A DNA stretch of 64,000 bases from JTS-AC122 sp050246015. GTDB lineage: Bacteria; Planctomycetota; Phycisphaerae; Phycisphaerales; UBA1924. The notes under the pieces are model-generated. The model saw nothing but the letters and a program-made list of their open reading frames with translations, had not been told where the DNA came from and did no database searches. Shown piece after piece: positions 1 through 8,784 of the stretch (position 1 is the first letter of the stretch; every line of letters starts with the position of its first letter). The DNA lies in NCBI GenBank assembly GCA_050246015.1, contig JBFWWU010000007.1:134024-198023 (forward strand), written 5' to 3'. Both the position numbers and the translations under genes were made by a program.

Positions 1-342
1 CAGGAAGTCGGCGTACCGGCAACCAAGCGCCATGCACATCGCCGCGTAGGGCGTGAAGATGCCCGCCTCTTCGAGGTGATCAGCAGCGGCGTCCACGTCG
101 GCCTGTGTCCATGCGTCGGGCTGCGAAGGCGTGACCACCCCCTGCCGGATCAGCGCGTCGAGGATCGCGGGGCGGCAGTCGTAGCCGCGGGACCGCAGGT
201 GGTGCGATGCCGCGGCAGGCGCCATCGGGAACATCCGGTCCCGTTCATCCTGGGCCGCCTCATGGAACGCGGGGTCCGCGCCCGCCCGGGGCTTCACGCG
301 GAGGTCGAAGTGCTCGTCGAGGGTCAGTCCGATTCGGGTCAC
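1..342 (-). CDS. hypothetical protein, 3' end beyond window
   Basis: An open frame of 114 codons reads leftward from a GTG at 342 off the edge of the window. AAGGAG lies a few bases upstream of the GTG, a strong ribosome binding site. The translation starts MTRIGLTLDEHFDLR and has no stop, signal peptide or membrane segment; it looks soluble and rather acidic. I do not recognise the family. It is divergent from the ATPase gene at 514 and sits inside the putative island ending at 4888, so it may be a mobile-element gene. Reality of the gene is well supported by the ribosome binding site and uninterrupted frame; function is unknown. Confidence 0.6.
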   Translation of the reverse strand, partial: MTRIGLTLDEHFDLRVKPRAGADPAFHEAAQDERDRMFPMAPAAASHHLRSRGYDCRPAILDALIRQGVVTPSQPDAWTQADVDAAADHLEEAGIFTPYAAMCMALGCRYADFL

Positions 343-498
343 GGTGGTCTCCTTGCCGGAGGGCGTCGGGCGACATGCCCACCCCCCAATCCCTTATTTC
401 CGACGCGGAGGGCATTTCGCAGCGCCGACGGTAGGTTTTTTGCGATTGGTTCGGCCTGTTCGCCCCCCGCCCGCCCGGTCAGGGCTGGCTCGGGGGGC

Positions 499-506
499 TA
501 TAGAAT
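499..506 (+). promoter_or_regulatory. putative -10 box of a leaderless promoter
   Basis: TATAGAAT ends eight bases before the ATG at 514, which places the expected transcription start at or next to the start codon. No purine-rich ribosome binding site precedes that ATG. Both facts suggest a leaderless mRNA. The -35 region is not convincing. Confidence 0.4.
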
Positions 507-513
507 CTGCACC

Positions 514-2562
514 ATGATCCTCAAGTCCGCCCACGTCACGAACTTCAAGTGCATCAAGGACTCCACGCCGTTCTCTCTCGACAAGGATGTCACCTGCCTC
601 GTCGGCAAGAACGAGGCGGGCAAAACGGCCATCCTTGAGGCTCTCCATAAGCTCCGGCCGGTGCGAGACGAGGACGGCAAATTCGACGTCACCAAGGAGT
701 ATTTCCGCCCGTCAGTGCTGGACTACCAGCCTGTGCATGGGACCAAACCGGACACGGCGGTTCGAACGACCTGGGAACTTGAGGACGAGGACCGCAAGGC
801 GCTGGAGCCGATCATCGGTCCGGCCGCCCAAAAGGTCGGCCCCGTCACCATTTCAAAGCGGTTTGACGACAAGGTGCTCGTGGAGCTCGATCTGGACGAG
901 GCGGACGTGGTTCAGGGGCTCCTGAAGGCGAGCGATCTCGAGTCGAAGGAAAAGGGGAAGTTCAAGGCGGCGCCCACCGTGAAGGACCTGGCCGCTCAGC
1001 TGTCCGGGGCACCGGAAGAGCAGCAGCAGCGCAACGCCCTCCTCCAGGAAATCAAGAAGCGGTTCGGAGACAAGACGGCTCGGGATGCCGTCGCGGATCT
1101 GATCCTAAAGCGCATCCCACGCTTTGCGTTCTTCAGCCAGTACCTGCGTATGCCCGGACAGCTCGCAGTGAACCAGTTCAAAGAGCGTGCCGCCGCCAAG
1201 ACGCTGACGGACGAAGACCGAGTGTTCACTTCGCTCCTCGAGATGATCGGCATGTCCGTGGATGCGTTCTCCACGGTGACCACCTACGAGGACCTGATTG
1301 CACGCTTGGAGGCGGCGTCGGGGCGGCTCACTCGCGAACTGCGGAACTTCTGGCCCGACGGCAAGCACTTGAGCATGGAGTTCAAGTTCGACGATGCGCT
1401 GCCCGCGGACCCCGCCCCCTTCAACGCCGGGAAGATCTTCCGGGCGCGCATCAAGAACGAGCGGTACGACGTCACCACCGCCTTCGACCAGCGGAGCAGC
1501 GGGTTCATCTGGTTCTTCTCCTTCCTCGTGTGGTTCACGCAGTTGGAGCGGAACTACAAGAGCGACTTGATCGTGCTGCTGGACGAGCCCGGCATGGCGT
1601 TGCACGGCACCGCCCAGAAGGAGCTGCTGCGGTTCATCGAGCAGCGGCTGGCACCAAAGTTCCAGGTCGTTTACACGACGCACTCGCCCTTCATGCTGGA
1701 CCCATCGAACCTCCACCGAGCGCGCCCGGTCGAGGACGTGTATCGGGAGCCCGGACCGGAGGAGGACATCACCCTTGACCCCGGCCGCGGCACGAAGGTG
1801 TTTGAGGACTGGTGGACGGCCGACAAGCTGACTTTGTTCCCGCTCCGCGGGTGTCTGGCCTACGACCTGACCCAGACCCTCTTCGTCGGGCCACACAATC
1901 TGCTCGTCGAGGGGCCCGCCGACCTGATGTTCATCGACTGGTTCCGGCGCAAACTGGCATCGCTGAAGCGCCCCACGCTGGACCGACGGTGGGTCGTGAC
2001 GCCTTGCGGCTCGATCTCGAAGATCGGCGCGTTCCTGAACCTCTTCGGTGGCAACCACCTTCACTGCGCCGTGCTGTGCGACTACGCCGAAGGTGGAAAA
2101 CGGGAGGTCCGGAGTCTGGGCGAGACAGCCATCCTGGCATCGGCCGAAGTCCTGACGGCTGACCAGTTCGCCGGGAAGCCTCAGGCCGATGTCGAGGACC
2201 TCCTCGGCGATGATTTCTACGCGGCGCTCGTGAATGCGTGTTACGGGCTCGGTCCTGCTCAGGGATTCGCGCCACCAAAGACGGCGGACGGCCAGGGAGG
2301 ACGGATCGTCAAGGCGGCGGAGGACCACATGCGCACTCTGCCGCCGCTTGTTCCCGAGTTCACGCATCCTGGTCCTGCGGACTTCCTCTTGCGCCAGGGC
2401 ATCGACGCCACATTTCCGGGCATGGATGCGGCCCTCGACAGGTTCCAGCGACTCTTCGAAAAGCTCAACGACCTCCTTGCAAAGCACCTGAACGAGCACG
2501 ACGAACGGACGCCCGAGATCGTTGTCCCGCGGCGTTCCGGTGCCGCCGTCCAACCGGGCTGA
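514..2562 (+). CDS. OLD-like AAA ATPase with TOPRIM-type C-terminal domain
   Basis: Predicted 682-residue ATP-dependent nuclease of the OLD (overcoming lysogenization defect) family, many of whose members act in phage defence. The frame is open from 76, but MILKSAHVTNFKCI is the canonical family N-terminus, so ATG 514 is chosen. Walker A GKNEAGKT is at about residues 31-38, an ABC-signature-like RSSGF segment near 330, Walker B LLDEPG near 355, and the TTHSPF switch near 388. The C-terminal half has TOPRIM elements LLVEGPAD (near 464) and LCDYAEGG (near 520). The second acidic residue of the usual TOPRIM DxD is Ala here, so nuclease activity needs caution. It is convergent with the restriction-modification pair, 32 bp away. 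The family call is solid; a defence role is inferred from family and island context. Confidence 0.8.
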   Translation: MILKSAHVTNFKCIKDSTPFSLDKDVTCLVGKNEAGKTAILEALHKLRPVRDEDGKFDVTKEYFRPSVLDYQPVHGTKPDTAVRTTWELEDEDRKALEPIIGPAAQKVGPVTISKRFDDKVLVELDLDEADVVQGLLKASDLESKEKGKFKAAPTVKDLAAQLSGAPEEQQQRNALLQEIKKRFGDKTARDAVADLILKRIPRFAFFSQYLRMPGQLAVNQFKERAAAKTLTDEDRVFTSLLEMIGMSVDAFSTVTTYEDLIARLEAASGRLTRELRNFWPDGKHLSMEFKFDDALPADPAPFNAGKIFRARIKNERYDVTTAFDQRSSGFIWFFSFLVWFTQLERNYKSDLIVLLDEPGMALHGTAQKELLRFIEQRLAPKFQVVYTTHSPFMLDPSNLHRARPVEDVYREPGPEEDITLDPGRGTKVFEDWWTADKLTLFPLRGCLAYDLTQTLFVGPHNLLVEGPADLMFIDWFRRKLASLKRPTLDRRWVVTPCGSISKIGAFLNLFGGNHLHCAVLCDYAEGGKREVRSLGETAILASAEVLTADQFAGKPQADVEDLLGDDFYAALVNACYGLGPAQGFAPPKTADGQGGRIVKAAEDHMRTLPPLVPEFTHPGPADFLLRQGIDATFPGMDAALDRFQRLFEKLNDLLAKHLNEHDERTPEIVVPRRSGAAVQPG

Positions 2563-2594
2563 CGACACGTGGTGATGATCGCGCCGCGTGCCGG

Positions 2595-3416
2595 CTAGAA
2601 ATACGACAGCACTTTGGCACGGAGCAGGTCGCTGCTGCCACAGGAGTAGTCCTTGAGCAGAGCCCGCGCCCGGGCATCGGCGCGGAACCAACCTTCATCC
2701 GTGAAGCCATGCTCCTCGTTCCAGATCGGCCGCCGCTTTCCGTGATGCCGTGTGATTACCACGTTGTTCTGTTGGACGGCTCCGGTCTCAGCGAACTTGT
2801 CCAGATCCTCAGCCGGGATTGCCCACCATTCCAGCGATCCCGCGCTCACGCCCAGGCAAAGCAGCAGGTCATAGTCCCCGTCCCCGGTGCCGCTGAGTTT
2901 GGGATGCCGAATCTGCTGGAACAGGTACGCGGGATGCTCCGACGACGCCTTCAACTCAATCCGAATCTCCTTGCCCTTGCGTTCGTGGGGCGTCCAGCCC
3001 ACGTCGTAAAGGCCCTTGGAGGACTGCTTCTCCCACGCATCGCCTTTGTCCATGAGCCAGAACTTTGCGAAGAGCGGTGCGAACTTCTCCCCGAACGTCT
3101 TTCCGCTGTGCTGCGCAAGGAAGTAGAGCGGGTCCGCCCGCGTGTCGTCCCGCAGGACCGTTTGCAGCGCATTCGGATCGCTGATGAGTCCTTTGCCGAC
3201 GCCGTACGCGACGAGCGCCTTCAAATCGTTGTGCTCGGGGTCGAGTTGGTCATACGGCTTGCCGAGCAGTGCCACAATGTCCTTCGGCGGTACTTTCTTG
3301 GAAACCTGCTCGGCGAGCGCGCGGAGTGTCGCCCACCGCCGACGGAGCGCCTTCCGGCCGCCCGCTTCGGCGGCCTGCTCGATTGCCCATTCCACGAAGT
3401 CGTCCCAAGTAGGCAT
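2595..3416 (-). CDS. type II restriction endonuclease (PD-(D/E)XK type)
   Basis: A 273-residue soluble protein directly downstream of a DNA methyltransferase on the same strand, 18 bp apart, with GAGGATC before its ATG. Residues 138-156 read as a PD-(D/E)XK core: Asp138 in GLYDVGW, then Glu154 and Lys156 in IRIELKASS, spaced as in many type II enzymes. The N-terminal 100 residues are helical and could bind DNA. Family knowledge plus adjacency to the methylase supports restriction endonuclease; the recognition site cannot be read from sequence. The catalytic assignment is my motif reading, not an alignment. An alternative is another nuclease of the same fold. The methylase-first order would let the host be protected before cleavage begins. 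Confidence 0.65.
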   Translation of the reverse strand: MPTWDDFVEWAIEQAAEAGGRKALRRRWATLRALAEQVSKKVPPKDIVALLGKPYDQLDPEHNDLKALVAYGVGKGLISDPNALQTVLRDDTRADPLYFLAQHSGKTFGEKFAPLFAKFWLMDKGDAWEKQSSKGLYDVGWTPHERKGKEIRIELKASSEHPAYLFQQIRHPKLSGTGDGDYDLLLCLGVSAGSLEWWAIPAEDLDKFAETGAVQQNNVVITRHHGKRRPIWNEEHGFTDEGWFRADARARALLKDYSCGSSDLLRAKVLSYF

Positions 3417-3434
3417 GCGCGATCCTCGAAGTGC

Positions 3435-4346
3435 TCAGAAGAGACTCGGTCCCGCCTCCACCGGCTCCAGTGCAGGAACAGCGGCCACGGCGATGTCCTG
3501 ACAGCCGTGGTAGTTCACTTCGGGGAATCGCGCGAATCGGCGCTTCATCACGGCGATGGCCTCGGCGTTGTGATCGACCAGGACGGCGTTCCGCCTGAGA
3601 GTTGCCGCTGACTCACCGATGGTCCCGCTCCCCGCGAAGAAATCGAGCAGCCGGTCGCCTGGATTGGAGTGAACCCTGACAATTCGGTTGATGATCGCCA
3701 ACGGTTTCTGCGTCGGGTATCCGGTCTTCTCCTTGCCGTTGGGGCTGACGATGGTGTTCCACCAAGTATCGGTGGGGGTCTTGCCCCGCTCGGCCTTCTC
3801 GGGGCCAACCAGTCCCGGGGCCATGTAGGGGATGCGGTCGATGTCGTCGTACCGATACGTGTAGTTCTCGGGATCCCTGGCGTACCAGAGGATGTTGTCG
3901 TGCTTGGGCGACCATCGCCGCGTCGCCCTCGCCCCGTAGTCGTAGGCCCAGATGATCTCATTTACGAACGATTCGCGCCCGAAGATCGAATCCAGAAACA
4001 CCTTGCAGTAGTGAACCTCGCGGTAGTCGATGTGGAAGAAGAACGAGCCGTTCGGCTTTAGCAGCCGTCGGGCCTCCTCCAGACGCGGTTCGAGGAATGC
4101 GAGGTAATCGGAGAAGGTGTCCGCGTAGCCCTTCGTGCCGAGTTTGACCGTGCGGTAGCGCTGCCCCTTGAACCCTGTCCTATCGCCGTTGTCGTCCCTC
4201 ACCGTTTGAATCTGGGTGCGAGCCTGGACCTTGCCGGTGTTGAAGGGCGGGTCGATGTAGATGAGGTCGAAAGAGGCATCAGGGAACGCCCGGATGACTT
4301 CGAGATTATCGCCAAGGTGGATATCCAGCATCGCGGGGCACTCCAT
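3435..4346 (-). CDS. site-specific DNA-methyltransferase (beta group, probably N6-adenine)
   Basis: A 303-residue S-adenosylmethionine-dependent DNA methylase. Catalytic motif IV, DPPF, is at residues 32-35 (in LIYIDPPFNTGK), and the SAM-binding motif I FAGSGT is near 234-239. Motif IV before motif I defines the beta group, and DPPF rather than SPPY favours adenine N6 methylation. It partners the endonuclease at 2595-3416 as a type II restriction-modification system. ATG 4346 is the longest start. ATG 4331 is an alternative, with GGAG nine bases upstream and a protein beginning MLDIHLGDN, the usual family N-terminus. A TATACT that could be its -10 box lies around 4366-4372 on the minus strand. 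Confidence 0.85.
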   Translation of the reverse strand: MECPAMLDIHLGDNLEVIRAFPDASFDLIYIDPPFNTGKVQARTQIQTVRDDNGDRTGFKGQRYRTVKLGTKGYADTFSDYLAFLEPRLEEARRLLKPNGSFFFHIDYREVHYCKVFLDSIFGRESFVNEIIWAYDYGARATRRWSPKHDNILWYARDPENYTYRYDDIDRIPYMAPGLVGPEKAERGKTPTDTWWNTIVSPNGKEKTGYPTQKPLAIINRIVRVHSNPGDRLLDFFAGSGTIGESAATLRRNAVLVDHNAEAIAVMKRRFARFPEVNYHGCQDIAVAAVPALEPVEAGPSLF

Positions 4347-4582
4347 CGCCCATGCTCGGGCGAGCGGAGTATACGAGTTGAGATCCCGCCGCAGTCGTCC
4401 CGGGCAGTTCTGCTCCCGGACATCCGAAACAAAGTCAGTCGATACCCGCGGCTGCGGGCGTCACGTCGGCGAGCCCGGCGGGAAGGAACCATGCCGCCGA
4501 TGCCACCGACGGAACGGGCGGCGATGGCCCGCCACGTCGCGGCATCGCGGGTTTCGTCGGTTCTGTCGGGTGTCGGGCGGGG

Positions 4583-4702
4583 TCAGCGGGCGGGTGTGGC
4601 CGTGCCGAGCGCCGCGACGATTCCGGCACGCACGTCGGGCGGCAGGTTGGCCCACGACGCCACGAGGCGGGCCAGGTCGGCGTCGGGCGGGGCGTGGCCG
4701 AC
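4583..4702 (-). pseudogene. possible C-terminal remnant of a mobile-element protein
   Basis: The minus-strand frame ending at 4583 finishes with DADLARLVASWANLPPDVRA and a few more residues. This resembles, from memory, acidic-aromatic C-terminal tails of planctomycete site-specific integrases. No start codon, ribosome binding site or conserved upstream domain fits; the frame upstream is low-complexity Ala/Gly/Pro/Arg. It lies between the methylase and the attachment-like site, where an integrase would be expected. Weak evidence; it could be chance coding in GC-rich DNA. Confidence 0.2.
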
Positions 4703-4854
4703 CCGGGCGTCCGCCCGCGACGTGGGCGGGACTGGCCCGCGTGCCGGGCCGCCCGTTGGCCCCCGTCCTGCGCCCCGCTTTGGCCCCGGTGCGGCCCGCG
4801 CTGCGCCTGGCGCTGCGCGTTCGTCGGACTCGGCGTATTCTCCCGGAGATTCCG

Positions 4855-4888
4855 CGAGTGCTCGGGGGTTCGATTCCCCCCGGCTCCA
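4855..4888 (+). other. 3' fragment of a tRNA-Ala or tmRNA gene; putative attachment site (island right end)
   Basis: Positions 4864-4880 form a canonical T-arm: stem GGGGG/CCCCC around the loop TTCGATT. Next come CGGCTCC at 4881-4887 and an A at 4888, as in the acceptor 3' strand and discriminator of tRNA-Ala or tmRNA. No matching 5' acceptor, anticodon arm or tmRNA tag frame lies upstream, so this is only a 3' piece. Integrases commonly target such 3' ends and leave a copy at the far side of the inserted DNA. The orientation predicts the intact gene to the left of the window, with the inserted DNA in between, including the restriction system. The rest of 4347-4944 is very GC-rich and otherwise shows nothing convincing. 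Confidence 0.55.
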
Positions 4889-4944
4889 TTTTCTGTTCCC
4901 GACTCGCCGCAGGTCCCACGATTCTGGTCCAGCGAGCCGGCGAG

Positions 4945-5400
4945 TCACCGCGGCTTTCGCGGCGCCGCCAGTTTCAGTCCCCCGACCAGTACCGCCAGCG
5001 CCCCGCCGATCGGGTTGAAGATCGCCACCCACGCCGGCTCGCGACCAACTTCCATGATCTGCTGCACGGTCATCCCCGCCGGCCTCGGGTCCGCCGGGTA
5101 CGGCTTCTGGAGCGTGAACCCGGCCATCACCAGCCCGAGCACCAGCACCACTCCGGCCAGCGCCATCACCGGCCCTCGTTTCCCCTTTCCCGCGATCTTC
5201 GCGCACAGCCACCCGCCCAGCAGCCCCCCGATTACCGCGATCGAGGGCGCCGCGATGCATATCAGCATGTTCCCCTTGTAACTCCCCGGCTTCAACAATC
5301 CGTCCGGGCCCAGCCCGTACCACAGCCCCATGAACGCCCCCACCACCAGCATGGCCATCGCGATGTAACTGACAACCACGGCGACAGTTGATTTGAGCAT
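4945..5400 (-). CDS. four-helix inner-membrane protein, unknown function
   Basis: A 151-residue protein from an ATG at 5400; the frame is open to 5463, but the extra residues lack membrane character. Four hydrophobic segments are visible, beginning with VVVSYIAMAMLVVGAFMGL, then near residues 45-65, 75-95 and 120-145. Two Gly-rich helices (IGGLLGGWL and IGGALAVLVGGL) may pack tightly. The loop between helices three and four carries an MTVQQIM segment. I do not recognise the family. It is the first gene right of the putative attachment site, so it is likely core chromosome, and it is divergent from the lipoprotein gene at 5614. Confidence 0.6.
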   Translation of the reverse strand: MLKSTVAVVVSYIAMAMLVVGAFMGLWYGLGPDGLLKPGSYKGNMLICIAAPSIAVIGGLLGGWLCAKIAGKGKRGPVMALAGVVLVLGLVMAGFTLQKPYPADPRPAGMTVQQIMEVGREPAWVAIFNPIGGALAVLVGGLKLAAPRKPR

Positions 5401-5613
5401 CTCGCCAGTCTCCCACGCCCGGCCCTCCCCCACACTTGCACGGGCGAGCACAGTGTACCGCAATCGCTTCAGCCGGTGGGGGCGAACCGGACGACACCTG
5501 ACGCAGCCCAGGCCCGGTTCGACTGTGGCGCTGCTCCGCTCTCGTCATCGTTCGGACGCCCGTTCTCCATCACCCACTTGCGGGCCCCCCCGGCCTCCGG
5601 GTATGCTGCGTAC

Positions 5614-7266
5614 ATGAACCACAGACCATCTCTCCGATCCGTGTCGGCGCTCTCTGCCGTCGCTCTCCTTTCGGTGGCCTTGCCACTGGCTTCGTGCGAG
5701 CGAAGAGAGAAACAGGCCGATGTGACTCCGCCGGCGAAACTCACCCCGGCGCAGATCGAGCAGCAACGTGTCGAAGAAGCCAAGAAGGCGGAGGCGGCCG
5801 ATCGGCAACTCGCCGCCGAGTCTGCCGTCAAGATGCTGCTCGGACGCATGGGCGAAATAAAATCGGTCTCCTTCGAGCCGTTCCGCGAGTCGGATCAGGA
5901 CGACTTCAGCAACCAGGGCAGGATCCGGTCGCGATTTGCGGCTGAGATTGAAGCCTCCGATGATCTCGTGGTCGCGAATAGTTCCCTTCAGTGGCGCGAC
6001 CCCGACGACGTCAATCAGTACCACGACGTTCCGGTCTTGAAGGTCGTTGCCCCCAAGGGGACGAAACTGCTCGTGACAGGCTCGGTAAGCGGGAAGGCGG
6101 TGGCGGGCCGCCACACCTTCCAGGCTCAGCAGCAGGAAGTGAATCTGGCGCCCGGCGTGGTCCTGCCGCCCACCGATAACCGCAATGGATTCGATCCGCG
6201 ATACGCCCTGAGCCAGGCTCAACTTCGGAGCATGTTCACCGACGGAGTGCTCGACGGCTCCCCGGAGCATCAGAAACTCCAAGCCGACATCAGGCAGAAA
6301 GAGAAAGAACGGCGTGAGTCCGAACGCCGCAAGCGGGCCGAGCAGCGTGACCGCGAAATCGCTGAAGTCATCTCCGTGATGAGCAGGCTCGCCGCGAGCG
6401 ACGGGCACCTGATCGTCGGAGACAATCAGGGGTATCGAACGCCGTGGCTGTTCAGTCGGTCGTTCTCCAACGTGAAACTTGACGCCGACACGGGCGAGGG
6501 CTCAGGAACGATGACCGATTGGCAGACCTTTCCGCCATCCATCACGGCGGTCACTATCAAGAAGATCACGAGGAAGGACAACCGCTTCGGCGAGGAACAG
6601 GAGTTCGCGTTCCTGGCGATCGAACCGGAAAAGCCGGGCTTCGCGTATGTGTTCGACAAGGCAGACGGAGCCGCGATCAACGGGCGCCGTGTTCGCAGCC
6701 TCAACGATGACAACAACTCCGGCGAATACGTGATGCTCGCCGCCGCGGACGCGGATGTTCCCGCCGCGATGGCCGCGTGGCAGTCCTCGGCGGCCAAGGC
6801 GCCGGCCCCCAGGATCGGCTCAGCCACCGTCTTGGACAAGGCCGGCATGCAAGCCGTGATGAAGGAGAAGCCGTTTGTGGACGGCGAGTTCCTGGCGGCG
6901 AAACTCTCCGAGCAGCGGAACTCGCGACTTGAGGTCTATCGCGAAGATCGCCGCGGCGGGGGGTACGAGTTGTACAACCGATACACCCTGCTCCTGCGCT
7001 CCGCCGACGGCGTCGCCGTCCGCTCCGTCCTCTTGCAACTGACCAAGGGAGCCGTGGCACAACCCGAACTTGCAATCAACGGCACGCCCGTGACCGGTCT
7101 GGCAAGCGAGAGCACCGAAGGCGGCGTGCTCGTCGAGTTCTCCGAGCCGACAACGATCTACGAGATCCGCTTTGGGTCGGGCAGCAGTTCGGGCAGTACC
7201 TTCGCCGTGACGGTGAGGCTCGGCATCGCGGACGCCGCGGCGGGCGAAGGGCAGAAGCCGAAATAA
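5614..7266 (+). CDS. lipoprotein of unknown function with central coiled coil
   Basis: A 550-residue exported protein. ATG 5614 gives a lipoprotein signal peptide (hydrophobic core ALLSVALPLASC), with the lipidated Cys near residue 27. Residues 35-75 are charged and Ala-rich. Residues 225-255 form a highly charged helix (KEKERRESERRKRAEQRDRE) that should be coiled coil. The rest is mixed alpha/beta; one segment around residues 165-190 describes a small beta-rich module. The last 80 residues include VEFSEPTTIYEIRFG, which looks like a beta-sandwich strand pair. No catalytic motif was recognised. It stands alone: divergent from 4945-5400 and 245 bp before pilT. Confidence 0.65.
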   Translation: MNHRPSLRSVSALSAVALLSVALPLASCERREKQADVTPPAKLTPAQIEQQRVEEAKKAEAADRQLAAESAVKMLLGRMGEIKSVSFEPFRESDQDDFSNQGRIRSRFAAEIEASDDLVVANSSLQWRDPDDVNQYHDVPVLKVVAPKGTKLLVTGSVSGKAVAGRHTFQAQQQEVNLAPGVVLPPTDNRNGFDPRYALSQAQLRSMFTDGVLDGSPEHQKLQADIRQKEKERRESERRKRAEQRDREIAEVISVMSRLAASDGHLIVGDNQGYRTPWLFSRSFSNVKLDADTGEGSGTMTDWQTFPPSITAVTIKKITRKDNRFGEEQEFAFLAIEPEKPGFAYVFDKADGAAINGRRVRSLNDDNNSGEYVMLAAADADVPAAMAAWQSSAAKAPAPRIGSATVLDKAGMQAVMKEKPFVDGEFLAAKLSEQRNSRLEVYREDRRGGGYELYNRYTLLLRSADGVAVRSVLLQLTKGAVAQPELAINGTPVTGLASESTEGGVLVEFSEPTTIYEIRFGSGSSSGSTFAVTVRLGIADAAAGEGQKPK

Positions 7267-7511
7267 CCGATCGGTCGCCGCCCCCCTCGGCCCCGGCGCG
7301 TTCACGATCCGAGCCCCCATCCCCATTCATGCCCCTCGCTGCCCGTCAGCCATTCCTAGGATGGTGGGCTCGGGAACGATCCGTCGCAACCGCCGCGATC
7401 GGGGTTCGTACCGACTATGCTCACCGGTCTGTTTCTTGGCCACTCAAAGAGACTGCCAGCAGGGGCTTTTTCCGCCGCTAGACGTGCCACCTCACTTCAC
7501 CCACCGATCCC

Positions 7512-8633
7512 ATGTCAACCATCCAAATCGATCGACTCCTCGACACCGTCGTCCAGAAGGGCGCCAGCGACTTGCACCTGACCGTCGGCCGACCGCCGAC
7601 GCTCCGCCTGCACGGCCACCTGGTCAACCTCAAGACCAAAGTCCTCGATTCCGACGACATGGTGTCCCTCATGAAGTCGATCACCCCCGAACGCTCCCAG
7701 CAGGAACTGCAAGAGCAGGGCGGCTGCGACTTCGGCTTCGCCTACGGCGAGGCCGCCCGCTTCCGAGTGTCCATTTTCCGCCAACGAGGCGATCTGGCCA
7801 TCGTTCTGCGACAGATTCCCAACCGGTTGCTCACCTTCGAGCAGATCGGTCTCCCGGAAATGTGCAAGGAACTGATCCGACGTCCCCGAGGGCTCTTCCT
7901 TGTTACCGGACCTACCGGCTCCGGCAAGACCACCTCGCTGGCAACCATGCTCGACTTCATTAATCAGACCATGGACCGCCACATGGTCACGATGGAAGAC
8001 CCCATCGAGTATTACCATAAGCACAAGAAGTGCATCGTGAACCAGCGCGAAGTGGGGAACGATGTGCCCACTTTCGCAGAAGCCCTGCGGCGCGTGCTTC
8101 GTTCGGACCCTGACGTCATCTTGGTCGGCGAAATGCGAGATCTTGAGACGATCGAGTCTGCGATTCGAGCCGCCGAGACGGGCCACCTGGTCTTTGCCAC
8201 CCTGCACACCACCGGCGCGGCCAAGACCATTGACCGTATCGTCGACGCCTTCCCGGTTACCCAACAGAACCAGATCCGTGTGCAGTTGTCCACCTCGCTG
8301 ATCTGTGTGCTCAGCCAAGTGCTGCTGAGCCGGATCGATCAGCCGGGGCTGGTGGCGGGGTACGAGTTCCTGGTGGTAACTCCGGCGATCGCAAACCTCA
8401 TTCGCGACAACAAGACGTTCCGAATCGATTCATCGATTCAGACCGGTAAGAAGTTCGGCATGCAGTTGCTGGATGACCACCTCTGGACGCTGTACACCCG
8501 CGGCATGATCTCGGCCGAGGAGATGATCGACAAGAGCAAAAATCCAGGTGACCTGACAGACAAGGTGCACCGCATCGGTCGAACGGTTGGTCGCGTCGAA
8601 CTCGATGAATCGGACGACGAGCCGGCGAGTTGA
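7512..8633 (+). CDS. pilT: twitching motility ATPase PilT
   Basis: A 373-residue hexameric ATPase of the type IV pilus, which powers pilus retraction at the inner-membrane base. The N-terminal PAS-like domain starts SDLHLTVGRPP. Walker A GPTGSGKT is at residues 133-140, the Asp box around 160-166 (MEDPIEY), Walker B ILVGEMRD near 202-209, and the His box AETGHLVFATLHTT follows. Length is typical for PilT (about 345-375). There is no clear ribosome binding site before ATG 7512. The 245 bp upstream hold no other gene. It precedes an assembly ATPase and pseudopilin genes, so retraction and assembly motors are encoded together. Confidence 0.93.
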   Translation: MSTIQIDRLLDTVVQKGASDLHLTVGRPPTLRLHGHLVNLKTKVLDSDDMVSLMKSITPERSQQELQEQGGCDFGFAYGEAARFRVSIFRQRGDLAIVLRQIPNRLLTFEQIGLPEMCKELIRRPRGLFLVTGPTGSGKTTSLATMLDFINQTMDRHMVTMEDPIEYYHKHKKCIVNQREVGNDVPTFAEALRRVLRSDPDVILVGEMRDLETIESAIRAAETGHLVFATLHTTGAAKTIDRIVDAFPVTQQNQIRVQLSTSLICVLSQVLLSRIDQPGLVAGYEFLVVTPAIANLIRDNKTFRIDSSIQTGKKFGMQLLDDHLWTLYTRGMISAEEMIDKSKNPGDLTDKVHRIGRTVGRVELDESDDEPAS

Positions 8634-8635
8634 GC

Positions 8636-8679
8636 ATCTAGAGCGGTTTGATAGCGTTTGGTTAGCACAAAAATCTAGA
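8636..8679. repeat. direct repeat ATCTAGA in AT-rich pilT-pilB spacer
   Basis: ATCTAGA occurs at 8636-8642 and again at 8673-8679, 37 bp apart, in a spacer of about 150 bp that is clearly less GC-rich than its surroundings. It could be a regulatory region giving pilB its own promoter. No confident -35/-10 pair was found. Confidence 0.3.
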
Positions 8680-8784
8680 TGTCGTTTCAGCCTGAAGGGT
8701 TTTTTCCACATGGAACGGTGGAACCGCAGGCTTATTGTGTTCGATTAGTCTGGTATCGGTTCACAGCGCGACCGGGAGTGCACA

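Noticed and set aside
1105..2691. Long minus-strand open frame (528 codons)
   Set aside because: It is the antisense shadow of the OLD-like gene, which has motifs and a promoter; the reverse frame lacks any family motif.
2238..3611. 457-codon plus-strand frame across the 3' part of the ATPase gene and the restriction gene
   Set aside because: It is antisense to the endonuclease, which has catalytic residues and methylase adjacency; the frame itself shows no motifs.
4855..4888. A complete tRNA or tmRNA gene ending at 4888
   Set aside because: No 5' acceptor strand, anticodon arm or tag-coding segment matching the 3' end lies upstream.
4461..4919. Minus-strand frame beginning MGPAASREQKMEPGGIEPPS across the tRNA-like fragment
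   Set aside because: The GGIEPP-type peptide is a well-known artefact of reading tRNA/tmRNA 3' ends backwards; no ribosome binding site and low-complexity sequence follow.
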